From Wenzhouxiangella sp. (GTDB lineage: Bacteria > Pseudomonadota > Gammaproteobacteria > Xanthomonadales > Wenzhouxiangellaceae), in contig SLJA01000007.1 of assembly GCA_007135355.1 (NCBI GenBank), positions 1 to 16,619 of the forward strand: a stretch of DNA of 16,619 bases, written 5' to 3'. Positions within the stretch are counted from its first letter, which is position 1. The number at the start of each line of letters is the position of its first letter. Shown here one piece after another: positions 1 to 7,979 of this stretch. Both the position numbers and the translations under genes were made by a program. The notes under the pieces are model-generated. The model did not search any database, had not been told where the DNA came from, and saw nothing but the letters and a program-made list of their open reading frames with translations.

Positions 1-2
1 AC

Positions 3-101
3 CGCCAGCGCGCCATCGAAAATTACCGAATTGCGGGGCAGTCGGATGACGAGGCGGGGCAGCGGGCTAGACGAGCCCTGGCCGACATGGGGGTTAGATA
101 A
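3..101 (+). CDS. 3' end of an unidentified protein gene (partial)
   Basis: The reading frame is open from the window edge and ends at TAA (99-101). It encodes the last 32 residues of a protein, ending in ALADMGVR. The tail is rich in Arg, Ala, Gln, Glu and Asp and looks like an amphipathic helical C-terminus, of the kind seen at the end of TPR-type or other helical-repeat proteins, but this is too short to assign a family. The other two forward frames look less protein-like: one stops early and the other runs on into the repeat. It is convergent with murA across a hairpin-forming repeat. That it is a real gene is inferred from composition and from the fact that its stop lies just before the repeat. 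Confidence 0.45.
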   Translation, partial: RQRAIENYRIAGQSDDEAGQRARRALADMGVR

Positions 102-180
102 GAAGGGTTCGGGGTTCAGGGTTCAGGAAAAACCAAGGCAGTACCAACCTGAACCCTGAACCCTGAACCCTGAACCCTTA
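102..180. repeat. Heptamer-repeat inverted repeat, possible bidirectional terminator
   Basis: The right arm has four perfect tandem copies of TGAACCC (150-177). The left arm carries the complement GGGTTCA twice (112-125) plus a variant GGGTTCG (105-111). Bases 104-127 pair with 148-171 over 24 positions with a single G-T pair, leaving a 20-base loop (128-147). The last three bases are the murA stop codon (TAA read on the minus strand), so the repeat abuts or enters both converging genes. A strong hairpin between convergent genes suggests transcription termination in both directions. There is no clean T-tract, so the role is inferred. The tandem heptamers could expand or contract by slippage. 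Confidence 0.75.
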
Positions 181-1440
181 ACTCACCGGCAATCTCCGAA
201 TTGCCGCTCCCAGCTGGCCGAATTTTTCTTCGATGTTTTCATAACCGCGGTCGATGTGGTAGACGCGGTCGACCACGGTTTCGCCTTCGGCGACCAGTCC
301 GGCCAGAAGCAGGCTGGCCGAGGCGCGCAGGTCGGTGGCCATGAGGGGCGCGCCGGTGAGGCGTTCGACGCCGCGGATGATGACGGTGTTGCCCTCGACC
401 CGCATGTCGGCACCCAGGCGCTGCAGCTCCTGCACGTGCATGAAGCGGTTTTCGAAGATGGTTTCGCGGACCACGCCGGTACCTTCGGCGATGGCGTTCA
501 GGGCGGTGAACTGGGCCTGCATGTCGGTCGGGAAGCCGGGATAGGGGGCGGTGGTGATGTTGACCGACCGCGGTCGGCGACCCTGCATGTCCAGCTCGAT
601 GCTGTCATCGCCCACGCTGAGTTCGGCGCCGGCTTCTTCCAGCTTCTGCAGCACGGCGTCCATGATGTTGGGGCGGGTATTGATGGTGCGCACCTTGCCG
701 CCGGTCATGGCCGCGGCGACCAGAAAGGTGCCTGTTTCAATGCGATCGGGCACGACCCGGTAGTCGTAGCCTTCGAGCCGCTCGCGCCCGACCACGGTGA
801 TGGTGTTGGTGCCATGGCCGGAGATTTGCGCGCCCATGCTGATCAGGCATTCGGCCAGATCGACAACCTCGGGCTCCTGAGCGGCATTTTCAATCACCGT
901 GGTACCCGCGGCCAGGGTTGCGGCCATCAGGATGTTTTCGGTGCCGGTCACGGTGACGGTATCGAGCACCACGCGCGCCCCGTGCAGGCGCTCGGCCCGA
1001 GCGTGGATGTAGCCGCCTTCGACATTGATCTCGGCACCCATGGCGGCCAGGCCCTTGAGATGCAGATCGACCGGGCGTGCCCCGATAGCACAGCCGCCGG
1101 GCAGTGAGACCCGCGCCGAGCCATGGCGGGCCAGCAAGGGCCCCAGCACCAGGATGGAGGCGCGCATGGTCTTGACCAGGTCATACGGCGCCAGGTCCGT
1201 ACTCAAGCCCGCTGCATCGAGGCTGACGCGGGCGCGATCGTCAACCGAGATCGCCACGCCCATCTGCCCGAGCAACTGCATGGTCGTGGCCACATCGCGC
1301 AGATAAGGTACGCCGGCCAGACGACAGGGGCGCCGGGTCAGCAAGGCGGCCATCAAAATCGGCAGCACGGCGTTCTTGGCGCCGGAGATTTCCACCGTGC
1401 CGGACAGTCGGCGCCCTCCGCTGACCTGGATGCGAGCCAC
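178..1440 (-). CDS. murA: UDP-N-acetylglucosamine 1-carboxyvinyltransferase MurA
   Basis: MurA transfers enolpyruvate from phosphoenolpyruvate to UDP-GlcNAc in the cytoplasm, the first committed step of peptidoglycan synthesis and the target of fosfomycin. The 420 residues match the usual length (E. coli 419). Visible family features are the N-terminal AKNAVLPILMAAL segment with Lys22 and Asn23, the active-site loop PGGCAIGARPVDLH with Cys117 (the fosfomycin-reactive cysteine, so intrinsic Cys-to-Asp resistance is not expected), and the PGFPTDMQAQ motif with catalytic Asp306. The start is GTG at 1440-1438, three bases after the ibaG stop. A GGAG stretch inside the end of ibaG can serve as ribosome binding site. 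It is very likely co-transcribed with ibaG. Its stop codon lies in the heptamer repeat. Confidence 0.98.
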   Translation of the reverse strand: MARIQVSGGRRLSGTVEISGAKNAVLPILMAALLTRRPCRLAGVPYLRDVATTMQLLGQMGVAISVDDRARVSLDAAGLSTDLAPYDLVKTMRASILVLGPLLARHGSARVSLPGGCAIGARPVDLHLKGLAAMGAEINVEGGYIHARAERLHGARVVLDTVTVTGTENILMAATLAAGTTVIENAAQEPEVVDLAECLISMGAQISGHGTNTITVVGRERLEGYDYRVVPDRIETGTFLVAAAMTGGKVRTINTRPNIMDAVLQKLEEAGAELSVGDDSIELDMQGRRPRSVNITTAPYPGFPTDMQAQFTALNAIAEGTGVVRETIFENRFMHVQELQRLGADMRVEGNTVIIRGVERLTGAPLMATDLRASASLLLAGLVAEGETVVDRVYHIDRGYENIEEKFGQLGAAIRRLPVS

Positions 1441-1443
1441 TTG

Positions 1444-1683
1444 TCAGAGCTGCTCCGCGTCTTCTTCGGGAGATTTCAACACCAGGCTGAGCGCATGAAT
1501 TTCTCTTCCCATGGCCGGACCGATGGCATCGTGGATCAAGCGGTGACGCTGCAGCCGTGAGCAGCCGGCAAAGTCAGCGCTCACCACGCGGGCGGTGAAG
1601 TGAACATTGTCGTCGGACTCCACGGAAACGCGTGCGCTGGGCATTGCCTGTAAAATCAGGGTTTGAATTTTTTCCGGATCCAT
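1444..1683 (-). CDS. ibaG: BolA-family protein IbaG
   Basis: This is a 79-residue BolA-family protein. BolA proteins partner with monothiol glutaredoxins and bind or traffic iron-sulfur clusters; IbaG (YrbA) is the member encoded beside murA in gammaproteobacteria. The core runs from MDPEKIQTLI through VESDDNVHFTARVVS and the conserved RLQRHRLIHDAIGPAMGREIHALSL stretch, which contains the BolA helix and the His residues used for cluster binding. The frame is open further upstream to 1752, but homology begins at MDPEKIQ, so ATG at 1683-1681 is chosen. No clear Shine-Dalgarno is seen. It is followed three bases later by murA. The E. coli protein is associated with acid resistance; the direct role here is inferred from family. 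Confidence 0.9.
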   Translation of the reverse strand: MDPEKIQTLILQAMPSARVSVESDDNVHFTARVVSADFAGCSRLQRHRLIHDAIGPAMGREIHALSLVLKSPEEDAEQL

Positions 1684-1796
1684 GCGTCTGTAAATACGGT
1701 TTTCTTGATAGCCGCGTAGTTTAACCCAGCCCTTTGCTGGCCCTGGCCTCAACCGTTCAGGTTATCTTCAAGCTCTCTACTCGCCCATAGCAAACC
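1684..1796. promoter_or_regulatory. Divergent intergenic region, promoters for ibaG-murA and yrbG
   Basis: These 113 bases separate two divergently oriented operons, so they must contain or lie close to promoters for both, unless transcription enters from elsewhere. The stretch is more AT-rich than the flanking genes, notably around 1690-1725. I looked for paired -35 and -10 boxes on both strands. TATCTT at 1763-1768 (plus) and TATCAA around 1706-1711 (minus) resemble -10 boxes but lack well-spaced -35 partners. No terminator, riboswitch or operator is recognised. The regulatory role is inferred from gene orientation. Confidence 0.5.
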
Positions 1797-2780
1797 GTGT
1801 CGACCACGCTAGTCATTGCCCTGCTGGAACTGACCGCCGGATTCGTCCTGTTGATCTGGGCCGCCGACCGGCTGGTCACCGGCGCCTCGGCGCTGGCGCG
1901 CAACTTCGGCGTTCCGCCGTTGATCGTCGGCCTGACCATCGTCGGCTTCGGCACCTCGGCCCCGGAAATGCTGGTTTCGGCCCTGGCCGCGCTGGATGGC
2001 CACCCCTCGCTGGCGATCGGCAATGCGATCGGCTCAAATGTCGCCAACATCGGGCTGATCCTGGGCCTGACCGCCATGATCTACCCGCTCAAGGTCGAGC
2101 GCATCACCCTCAAGCGTGAGTTCCCGATCCTGGGCGTGATCATGCTGATCACGCTGGCTGTCATGGCCGACCTGTACATGAGCCGCGTGGACGGCATCGT
2201 GCTGGCTTCCTGCCTGCTGCTACTGATCGGCGGGATGGTCTGGCTGGGCCTGTCGCGCGGCGAGAACGATCCCGCCAACCATGCCCTGGCCGAAAGCGTG
2301 CCGGACGACATGAGTACAAGCAAGGCCACGCTGTGGACACTGGTGGGCCTGGTGTTGCTGCCCTTGAGCGCGCATATCCTGGTCAATGGGGCGGTCACCC
2401 TGGCGCTGATCGTGGGGGTTTCCGAAGCGGTGGTCGGCCTGACCATCGTCGCCCTGGGCACCAGCCTGCCGGAACTGGCTGCGGCAGCGGCCAGCGCGTT
2501 GAAGAAGGAAGACGACCTGGCCATCGGCAATATTCTCGGCTCGAATATGTTCAACTTGCTCGGCGTGCTGGGCATCGCCGCGCTGCTGCACCCGCTGGTC
2601 ATCGAGCCGGTGCTGTTTTATCGTGACCTCAGCGTGATGTTCCTGTTTACGCTCGTGCTGTTCGTGCTGGCGTGGCGCCGGCGCGGGCCGGGCCTGATCA
2701 GCCGCCCGGCGGCCATCGCGCTGTTCGTTTCCTACCTGGCCTACCAGGCCGTGGTGATTACCAATGCGCTGGGCAGCTGA
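1797..2780 (+). CDS. yrbG: Calcium/sodium antiporter, YrbG family
   Basis: This is an inner-membrane cation exchanger of the CaCA superfamily, related to K+-dependent Na+/Ca2+ exchangers. The 327 residues (E. coli YrbG 325) form two inverted halves of hydrophobic helices. The two alpha-repeats are clear: GFGTSAPEMLVS at about 51-61 with GNAIGSNVANIGLILG after it, and ALGTSLPELAAAA at about 219-231 followed by GNILGSNMFNLLGVLG. Glu57 and Glu226 are the expected ion-coordinating acids. A hydrophilic loop (about 152-178) joins the halves. The start is GTG at 1797; no good Shine-Dalgarno precedes it. It is first in the run leading to kdsD, as in E. coli. Transported ion and physiological role are inferred from the family. 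Confidence 0.93.
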   Translation: MSTTLVIALLELTAGFVLLIWAADRLVTGASALARNFGVPPLIVGLTIVGFGTSAPEMLVSALAALDGHPSLAIGNAIGSNVANIGLILGLTAMIYPLKVERITLKREFPILGVIMLITLAVMADLYMSRVDGIVLASCLLLLIGGMVWLGLSRGENDPANHALAESVPDDMSTSKATLWTLVGLVLLPLSAHILVNGAVTLALIVGVSEAVVGLTIVALGTSLPELAAAAASALKKEDDLAIGNILGSNMFNLLGVLGIAALLHPLVIEPVLFYRDLSVMFLFTLVLFVLAWRRRGPGLISRPAAIALFVSYLAYQAVVITNALGS

Positions 2781-2826
2781 TGCGCCCGGCCACGACATTG
2801 GCCCGACCTTGAACGACGACAAGCTG

Positions 2827-3800
2827 ATGCGTAAAAGCTCTGAAGACATTCTGGCAACGGCACGCCAAGTATTACGGACCGAAGCCGAGGCCATCAGCGC
2901 GCTGGCCGCGCGCCTGGACGGCAGTTTTTTGACCGGCGTCGGCCGCGTACTGGCCTGCAGCGGCCATGTGATTGTCACCGGTATGGGCAAATCCGGCCAC
3001 GTTGGTCACAAGATCGCCGCCACGCTGGCATCGACCGGCACGCCGGCTTTTTTCGTCCATCCGGCCGAGGCCAGCCACGGCGATCTGGGCATGATCCGGC
3101 GCGACGATGTGCTGCTGGCGCTGTCAAATTCCGGCGAAACCGAAGAACTGCTGCGCCTGTTACCGGTCATCAAGCGCCTGGGTATCGGCTTGCTGGCGAT
3201 GACCGGCAACCCGGATTCGACCCTGGCACGGCATGCTGATGTGCATCTGGATACTTCGGTCGATCAGGAGGCCTGTCCGCTGGGTCTGGCGCCCACCGCG
3301 TCGACCTCGGCCCAGCTGGCCCTGGGCGATGCCCTGGCCGTGGCCTTGCTCGAAGCGCGCGGCTTCACGGCCGAGGATTTCGCCCGTTCGCATCCCGGCG
3401 GCAAGCTCGGGCGACGCTTGCTGGTCAGCATTGCCGATGTCATGCACAGCGGCGACGAGCTGCCGCGGGTGGCAGAGTCAGCGCCGCTGACTGACGCGAT
3501 CTTCGAGATGACCCGCTCGCGCTTGGGCATGTGTGCCGTGCTCGACCCGGTCGGCGAACTGGTCGGCGTGGTCACCGACGGCGACTTGCGCCGGCACGCC
3601 GACAAGTTCAGCGATCTGCGCGCCCACCGGGTCGACAGCGTGATGACGCGCAATCCGCGTACCGTGACCGACAGCGAACTGGCCGCCGTGGCGGTGGAGA
3701 TCATGCAGACTCATCGCATCCAGGGCCTGCTGGTCACCGACCGCTCCGGCCGCCTGGTCGGCGCGTTGAACTTCCAGGATCTGCTGCAGGCCGGCGTGGT

Positions 3801-3804
<4 letters not shown>
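2827..3804 (+). CDS. kdsD: D-arabinose 5-phosphate isomerase KdsD
   Basis: KdsD converts ribulose 5-phosphate to arabinose 5-phosphate, the first step of Kdo synthesis for the LPS inner core. From this ATG the protein is 325 residues (E. coli 328). An SIS sugar-phosphate domain (about 40-180) holds GMGKSGH with Lys55, LSNSGETEE with Glu107, DQEACPLGLAPT with Glu148 and SHPGGKLGRR with His189, matching the catalytic Lys, Glu, Glu and His of the E. coli enzyme. Two CBS domains follow (about 205-325), including VVTDGDLRR. Upstream in-frame starts exist: ATG 2764, which overlaps yrbG, and TTG 2809. ATG 2827 fits the family N-terminus best, but its ribosome site is weak, so the start is uncertain. 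Its stop overlaps the kdsC start as ATGA. Confidence 0.95.
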
Positions 3805-4333
<529 letters not shown>

Positions 4334-4337
<4 letters not shown>

Positions 4338-4936
4338 ACCTGCGCCTGATCCTGGCGGCCTGCCTGGCCCTGGTGCTGGTCTTCCTCGTGCGCTGGCAAT
4401 TTCCCGACGATCGCGGTGCTCGCGTCCTGCCGACCCTGCCTGACACGCGCTTTGACTACACACTGACCGATTTCAAGGCCCTGTTCCGCGATGCCGAGGG
4501 CCATGTGGAGCTGGTGATTTCCGGCCCAAGGCTGGAGCATGACTCAGTCACCCGCATCGCCACGGTACTCGAACCGGATTTTCATATCGATCCCGCGGGC
4601 GCGAACTGGGAGGGCCGCGCCGACCGTGCGCTGCTGCTGCGCCAGGCCGAGGAAACCATCCTTGAAGGCAACGTGGTGCTGACTCACGCGGCCGCCAGCG
4701 GCCCAGTCACGATCAGCTCAGAGCGCCTGCATCACGATGCACGCACGCGTACAATCGAATCTGCGAGCGTCGTGGAAGTGCAGTATCCGGGCTCGTGGGT
4801 TCAGGCCGGGCGCGCGGTGCTCCGGCTCGATGATGACATCTTGGAGTTTTCGGACCATGTACAGGGCGAGTTGCATCCTGGCCGGTCTGGCCCTGGCCCT
4901 TATTCTGGTCACGGCCCCGATCTTCGCCAGCGCTGA
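4334..4936 (+). CDS. lptC: LPS export protein LptC
   Basis: LptC is the inner-membrane-anchored bitopic protein that receives LPS from LptB2FG and passes it to periplasmic LptA. The sequence has one N-terminal membrane anchor (about 4-20, no cleavage site) followed by a beta-jellyroll-type periplasmic domain with family-typical segments: DYTLTDFKALFRDAEGH and ETILEGNVVL. At 200 residues it is slightly longer than E. coli LptC (191). The domain seems to end near residue 180. The last 26 residues, Gly/Pro-rich and without family character, lie over the lptA start and signal-peptide codons in another frame. The start overlaps the kdsC stop (ATGA). Confidence 0.92.
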
Positions 4937-5444
4937 CCAGCGCCAGGAACGCATCCAGATCAACGCCGAAGACGGCGCCTACGACATGCGCACCGGCGTG
5001 CAGACGCTGTTCGGCAACGTGCGTATTGTGCAGGGCGAGCTCGAGGTGCGCGCGGATGAAGGCCGGGCCTACCGCAGTGACGAGGGTCTGCAGCGCGTCG
5101 AACTGTTCGGTAACCCAACCACCTGGCGCATGCGCATGGAGGACGGGTCGATCGCCACCGGGCGCTCGCAGCAGATCATTTACGACCTGCTGGAAAACCA
5201 GATCACGATGCTGGGCGATGCCCGCATTGAGGATAGCCAGGGCTCATTCACCGGCGCCACCCTCACCTACAACCTGGGCACCGAACGCATCGAGGGCACA
5301 GGCGGCGTGGAGCTGGTGATTGAGCCCGGTGAGCGCCGCCCGCGCCAGGCGCCGGAAACACCCCCCGAACCTGAAGACGATCCCAATGACACGGATGCTC
5401 AACCGGTCCCCGCGCCCGGCAATGATCGCGACAACGAGCGTTAG
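4857..5444 (+). CDS. lptA: LPS transport periplasmic protein LptA
   Basis: LptA forms the periplasmic beta-jellyroll bridge that carries LPS between LptC and LptD. From ATG 4857 the 195-residue precursor begins with a Sec signal peptide (hydrophobic stretch about 6-22, likely cleavage after Ala26 in FASA). The OstA/LptA domain follows (about 31-157), with repeated beta-strand units such as INAEDGAYDM, LFGNVRIVQGELEVRAD, ATGRSQQIIYD and FTGATLTYNL. The start is fixed by the signal peptide, which places the gene 80 bases inside lptC. The final 38 or so residues are rich in Pro, Glu, Asp and Arg and look disordered. LptB follows after nine bases. Confidence 0.94.
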   Translation: MYRASCILAGLALALILVTAPIFASADQRQERIQINAEDGAYDMRTGVQTLFGNVRIVQGELEVRADEGRAYRSDEGLQRVELFGNPTTWRMRMEDGSIATGRSQQIIYDLLENQITMLGDARIEDSQGSFTGATLTYNLGTERIEGTGGVELVIEPGERRPRQAPETPPEPEDDPNDTDAQPVPAPGNDRDNER

Positions 5445-5453
5445 GGGCCGGGC

Positions 5454-6173
5454 GTGCTGATTGCCGAGCAACTGGTCAAGCGCTACCGCGGCCGCGCCGT
5501 GGTGCATGATGTATCGCTGCAGGTCGACCAGGGCGAGATTGTCGGCCTGCTGGGACCGAATGGCGCCGGCAAGACCACCACTTTCTACATGGTGGTTGGC
5601 CTGGTACCGGCCGACGGCGGCCGCATTCGCATCGGCACCACCGACCTGACCCGAGCCAACATGCACCAGCGCGCGCGCAAGGGGCTGGGCTACCTGCCGC
5701 AGGAAGCCTCGATCTTCCGCAAGCTGAGCGTGGCCGACAACATCATGGCCATCCTCGAGCTGCGCAAGGACCTGGACCGCGAAGGCCGGCGCAACGAGCT
5801 GACGCGGCTGATGGACGAATTTCACGTGGCTCACCTGGCCGACCAGATGGGGGTATCGCTGTCCGGCGGCGAGCGGCGACGAGTGGAAATCGCCCGCGCC
5901 CTGGCCGGCAACCCCAATTTCATTTTGCTCGATGAGCCCTTTGCCGGTGTCGACCCGATTTCGGTCGGCGAAATCCAGCGTATCGTCAAGCAGCTGACCG
6001 AGCGCAATATCGGCATCCTGATCACCGACCACAATGTGCGCGAGACGCTGGGCATTTGTGACCGCGCCTACATCATCTCCGAGGGCCGCGTGCTCACCCA
6101 CGGCTCACCGACCGAGGTCCTGGCCGACGAGAACGTGCGCAAGGTCTACCTTGGGGCCGAGTTCCGGCTTTGA
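5454..6173 (+). CDS. lptB: LPS export ABC transporter ATP-binding protein LptB
   Basis: LptB is the cytoplasmic ATPase of LptB2FG that extracts LPS from the inner membrane. The 239 residues match the family (E. coli 241). Motifs: Walker A GPNGAGKTT (34-42), Q-loop Gln83 in YLPQEASIF, signature LSGGE (136-140), Walker B FILLDEPF (156-163) with catalytic Glu161, and switch His193 in ITDHNVRETL. The C-terminal part, with SEGRVLTHGSP and KVYLGAEFRL, is typical of LptB. The start is GTG at 5454, preceded by AGGGG (5443-5447) at a good distance. LptF and LptG are not in the window; they usually lie elsewhere. It is last in the run before the decamer repeat. Confidence 0.97.
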   Translation: MLIAEQLVKRYRGRAVVHDVSLQVDQGEIVGLLGPNGAGKTTTFYMVVGLVPADGGRIRIGTTDLTRANMHQRARKGLGYLPQEASIFRKLSVADNIMAILELRKDLDREGRRNELTRLMDEFHVAHLADQMGVSLSGGERRRVEIARALAGNPNFILLDEPFAGVDPISVGEIQRIVKQLTERNIGILITDHNVRETLGICDRAYIISEGRVLTHGSPTEVLADENVRKVYLGAEFRL

Positions 6174-6177
6174 CGGG

Positions 6178-6337
6178 TTTTAACCGCGGATGAACGCAGA
6201 TAAACGCGGATAAAAGACTTGGGACTCTCCTGTTGGTTTTATTGGCAGCAGGCGCTCGCAAGGCGCTCACCGGCATCCGCCCGCGCTGATTGCCGATTTT
6301 TTTCATCTGCGTTCATCTGCGTTCATCTGCGGTAAAA
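6178..6337. repeat. Decamer-repeat inverted repeat between lptB and rpoN (MITE- or REP-like)
   Basis: The left arm has three back-to-back decamers CGCGGATGAA, CGCAGATAAA and CGCGGATAAA (6185-6214). The right arm has three perfect copies of TTCATCTGCG (6302-6331), which is the complement of CGCAGATGAA. The arms (about 6179-6214 and 6301-6336) pair imperfectly across an 86-base spacer that contains a direct repeat AGGCGCTC (6250-6257 and 6261-6268). Decamer repeats of this general CGCGGATGAACGCAGAT kind recur between genes in many bacterial genomes as non-coding palindromes. No transposase is present. A small open frame on the minus strand here is repeat-derived. Possible roles are a transcription terminator or attenuator after lptB, or a degenerate mobile element. 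The 221-base gap 6174-6394 holds nothing else recognisable. Confidence 0.8.
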
Positions 6338-6394
6338 AGACGACGCTGAACAGCCACATGGCCAGGGCTACGCGCAGGCGGCTAGAATGAGGCC

Positions 6395-7828
6395 ATGAAA
6401 CCCGGCGCCCGTTTGCAGCTCAAGCTTGGCCAGAAACTCAAGCTGGCTCCCCAGCTGCGCCAGGCGATCGCGCTGCTGCAGCTCAACCGTCTGGAGCTCA
6501 AGGACCATATCCAGAATGTCCTCGACGCCAACCCGCTGCTGGAGCGATCCGACGACCGCGACGGGCCGCAAGACAGTGCCGGCGACAGCGAACCCGGCAG
6601 CGAGTTCGAAGGCGGCGAGGATCAAACCCAGGTCGAGATTGGCGAAGACTATGGCTTTGACGATTTGCCGGACGGCTTCTCAGTGGCCGGCGAGGGGCCG
6701 CGCTATGACGAGTTCGTCAGCGACCGCGCCGAGGAGTCGCTGCAACACCACTTGCTGTGGCAGGTCAATCTGTCCAGTTTTTCGCCCACTGACGAGGCCA
6801 TTGCCCGCGCCATCATTTACGCGCTCGACGAACAGGGTTATCTGCAGGATGACCTGGAAACCCTGCGCGCATCGCTGGCGCCGGAGCACCTGGTATCGAC
6901 CGAAGAAATTGCCGCCGTACTGGAGCGCGTCCAGCACTTCGAGCCGGTTGGCGTGGCCAGCCGGGATTTGCGCGAGTGCCTGCTGCTGCAGCTCAACACC
7001 CGATCCGCCAGCACCCCCGGACTCGGCCTGGCGCTGCATATTGTCGAATACCGGCTGGAGTCGCTCGGCAAACTGGGACCCGAGGGCCTGGCGCGGGAGA
7101 TGGGCTTTGCCATCGACGAGGTGGACGTCGCCGTCAGGCTGATTCGCTCGCTCGATCCGCACCCGTGCAGCCGCTTCGGCAGCGAGCGCGAAAACTACGT
7201 CATCCCCGACGTCTACATCTCACAAACCGAGAACGGCTGGCGGGTCAGCCTCAACCCCGACAGCGACCCCGGGCTGCGCCTGAATCGCACTTACATGAGC
7301 CTGCTGCGCCAAAGCCGCGGCGAAGACAAGCAGTACCTGAAAGACCGACTGCAGGAGGCGCGCTGGCTGATCAGCGGGCTGGAAATGCGCAATCAGACCC
7401 TGCTGGCGGTCACCGAGGCCATCGTCAAACGCCAGGCCGGTTTCCTCGAACATGGCGAGAAAGCCATGCAACCGCTGCTGCAGCGCGAAATTGCCGAAGC
7501 CACCGGCGTGCACGAATCCACGGTCTCGCGCGCGACCACGCAGAAATACGCCCACACACCGCGCGGCACTTTCGAACTCAAACACTTCTTTTCCATCGGG
7601 CTGCAGGGCAGCAACGGCCACGAAGTCAGCGCCACGGCGATCAAGGCCCATTTGCGCCAGATGATCAGCGCGGAACCTCCGGGCAAGCCCTGCTCTGACC
7701 AGGCCCTGACCGACCGCCTGGCCGAACAGGGGATTTGCCTGGCGCGGCGCACCGTGGCCAAGTATCGCGAACAACTCGGCATTCCCGGATCATCGCAGCG
7801 TCGCCGCGCGGCCAGAATGCGCTCGTGA
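6395..7828 (+). CDS. rpoN: RNA polymerase sigma-54 factor RpoN
   Basis: RpoN directs core RNA polymerase to -24/-12 promoters that need an AAA+ enhancer-binding activator. The 477 residues equal the E. coli length. Region I is the Gln/Leu-rich N-terminus (about 7-50: LKLGQKLKLAPQLRQAIALLQL, then NPLLE). Acidic region II follows (about 51-105). The core-binding domain lies about 110-290. The DNA-binding helix-turn-helix carries REIAEATGVHESTVSRAT and the C-terminal RpoN box reads ARRTVAKYR (450-458). The protein ends in a short basic tail (QRRRAARMRS). ATG 6395 gives the expected N-terminus; the adjacent AGG is close to the start, so ribosome binding may be weak. It follows the decamer repeat and precedes hpf. 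Confidence 0.97.
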   Translation: MKPGARLQLKLGQKLKLAPQLRQAIALLQLNRLELKDHIQNVLDANPLLERSDDRDGPQDSAGDSEPGSEFEGGEDQTQVEIGEDYGFDDLPDGFSVAGEGPRYDEFVSDRAEESLQHHLLWQVNLSSFSPTDEAIARAIIYALDEQGYLQDDLETLRASLAPEHLVSTEEIAAVLERVQHFEPVGVASRDLRECLLLQLNTRSASTPGLGLALHIVEYRLESLGKLGPEGLAREMGFAIDEVDVAVRLIRSLDPHPCSRFGSERENYVIPDVYISQTENGWRVSLNPDSDPGLRLNRTYMSLLRQSRGEDKQYLKDRLQEARWLISGLEMRNQTLLAVTEAIVKRQAGFLEHGEKAMQPLLQREIAEATGVHESTVSRATTQKYAHTPRGTFELKHFFSIGLQGSNGHEVSATAIKAHLRQMISAEPPGKPCSDQALTDRLAEQGICLARRTVAKYREQLGIPGSSQRRRAARMRS

Positions 7829-7897
7829 CGAGGAACTTCCCGCGCTTGGCGAAGACCCAAGGCATGCCCGGCGCGCGGACGCAGGCGGCTGATCGGG

Positions 7898-7903
7898 TAA
7901 AAT
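7898..7903 (+). promoter_or_regulatory. Candidate -10 box upstream of hpf
   Basis: TAAAAT lies 76 bases before the hpf start in the 151-base rpoN-hpf gap and resembles a sigma-70 -10 box. The base region 17 upstream (GCGGAC) is a poor -35 match, so this is only a candidate. A separate promoter for hpf and the PTS genes would fit the gap length. Confidence 0.25.
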
Positions 7904-7979
7904 CAAGGTCAACAAGCACCAACAGCAGTTCGTGCCGATAAAACGCGCGAACCGTCCATAAACCGCAAGGAGCACACTG

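Noticed and set aside
256..1107. Long + strand open frame (283 codons) opposite murA
   Set aside because: It is antisense to a clear MurA coding region, has Gly/His/Asp-rich low-complexity composition typical of the reverse of high-GC genes, and shows no recognisable motif.
2220..2990. 256-codon minus-strand open frame across yrbG and kdsD
   Set aside because: It spans the junction of two well-supported + strand genes, is Gln/Arg/His-rich and has no domain; it is a codon-bias shadow.
3224..3242. TGGCAC as the -24 part of a sigma-54 promoter in kdsD
   Set aside because: The GC of the -12 element is not at the correct spacing and the site lies deep in a coding region.
5244..6101. 285-codon minus-strand open frame over lptA and lptB
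   Set aside because: LptB motifs on the + strand are complete; the reverse frame has no family signature.
6094..6306. Minus-strand 70-codon frame across the decamer repeat
   Set aside because: Its sequence is the translation of the repeat and of the lptB 3' end; repeat-derived frames of this kind are common and not genes.
6383..6388. TAGAAT as a -10 box for rpoN
   Set aside because: It is only six bases from the ATG, which would give a nearly leaderless mRNA, and no -35 box is found at the right distance.
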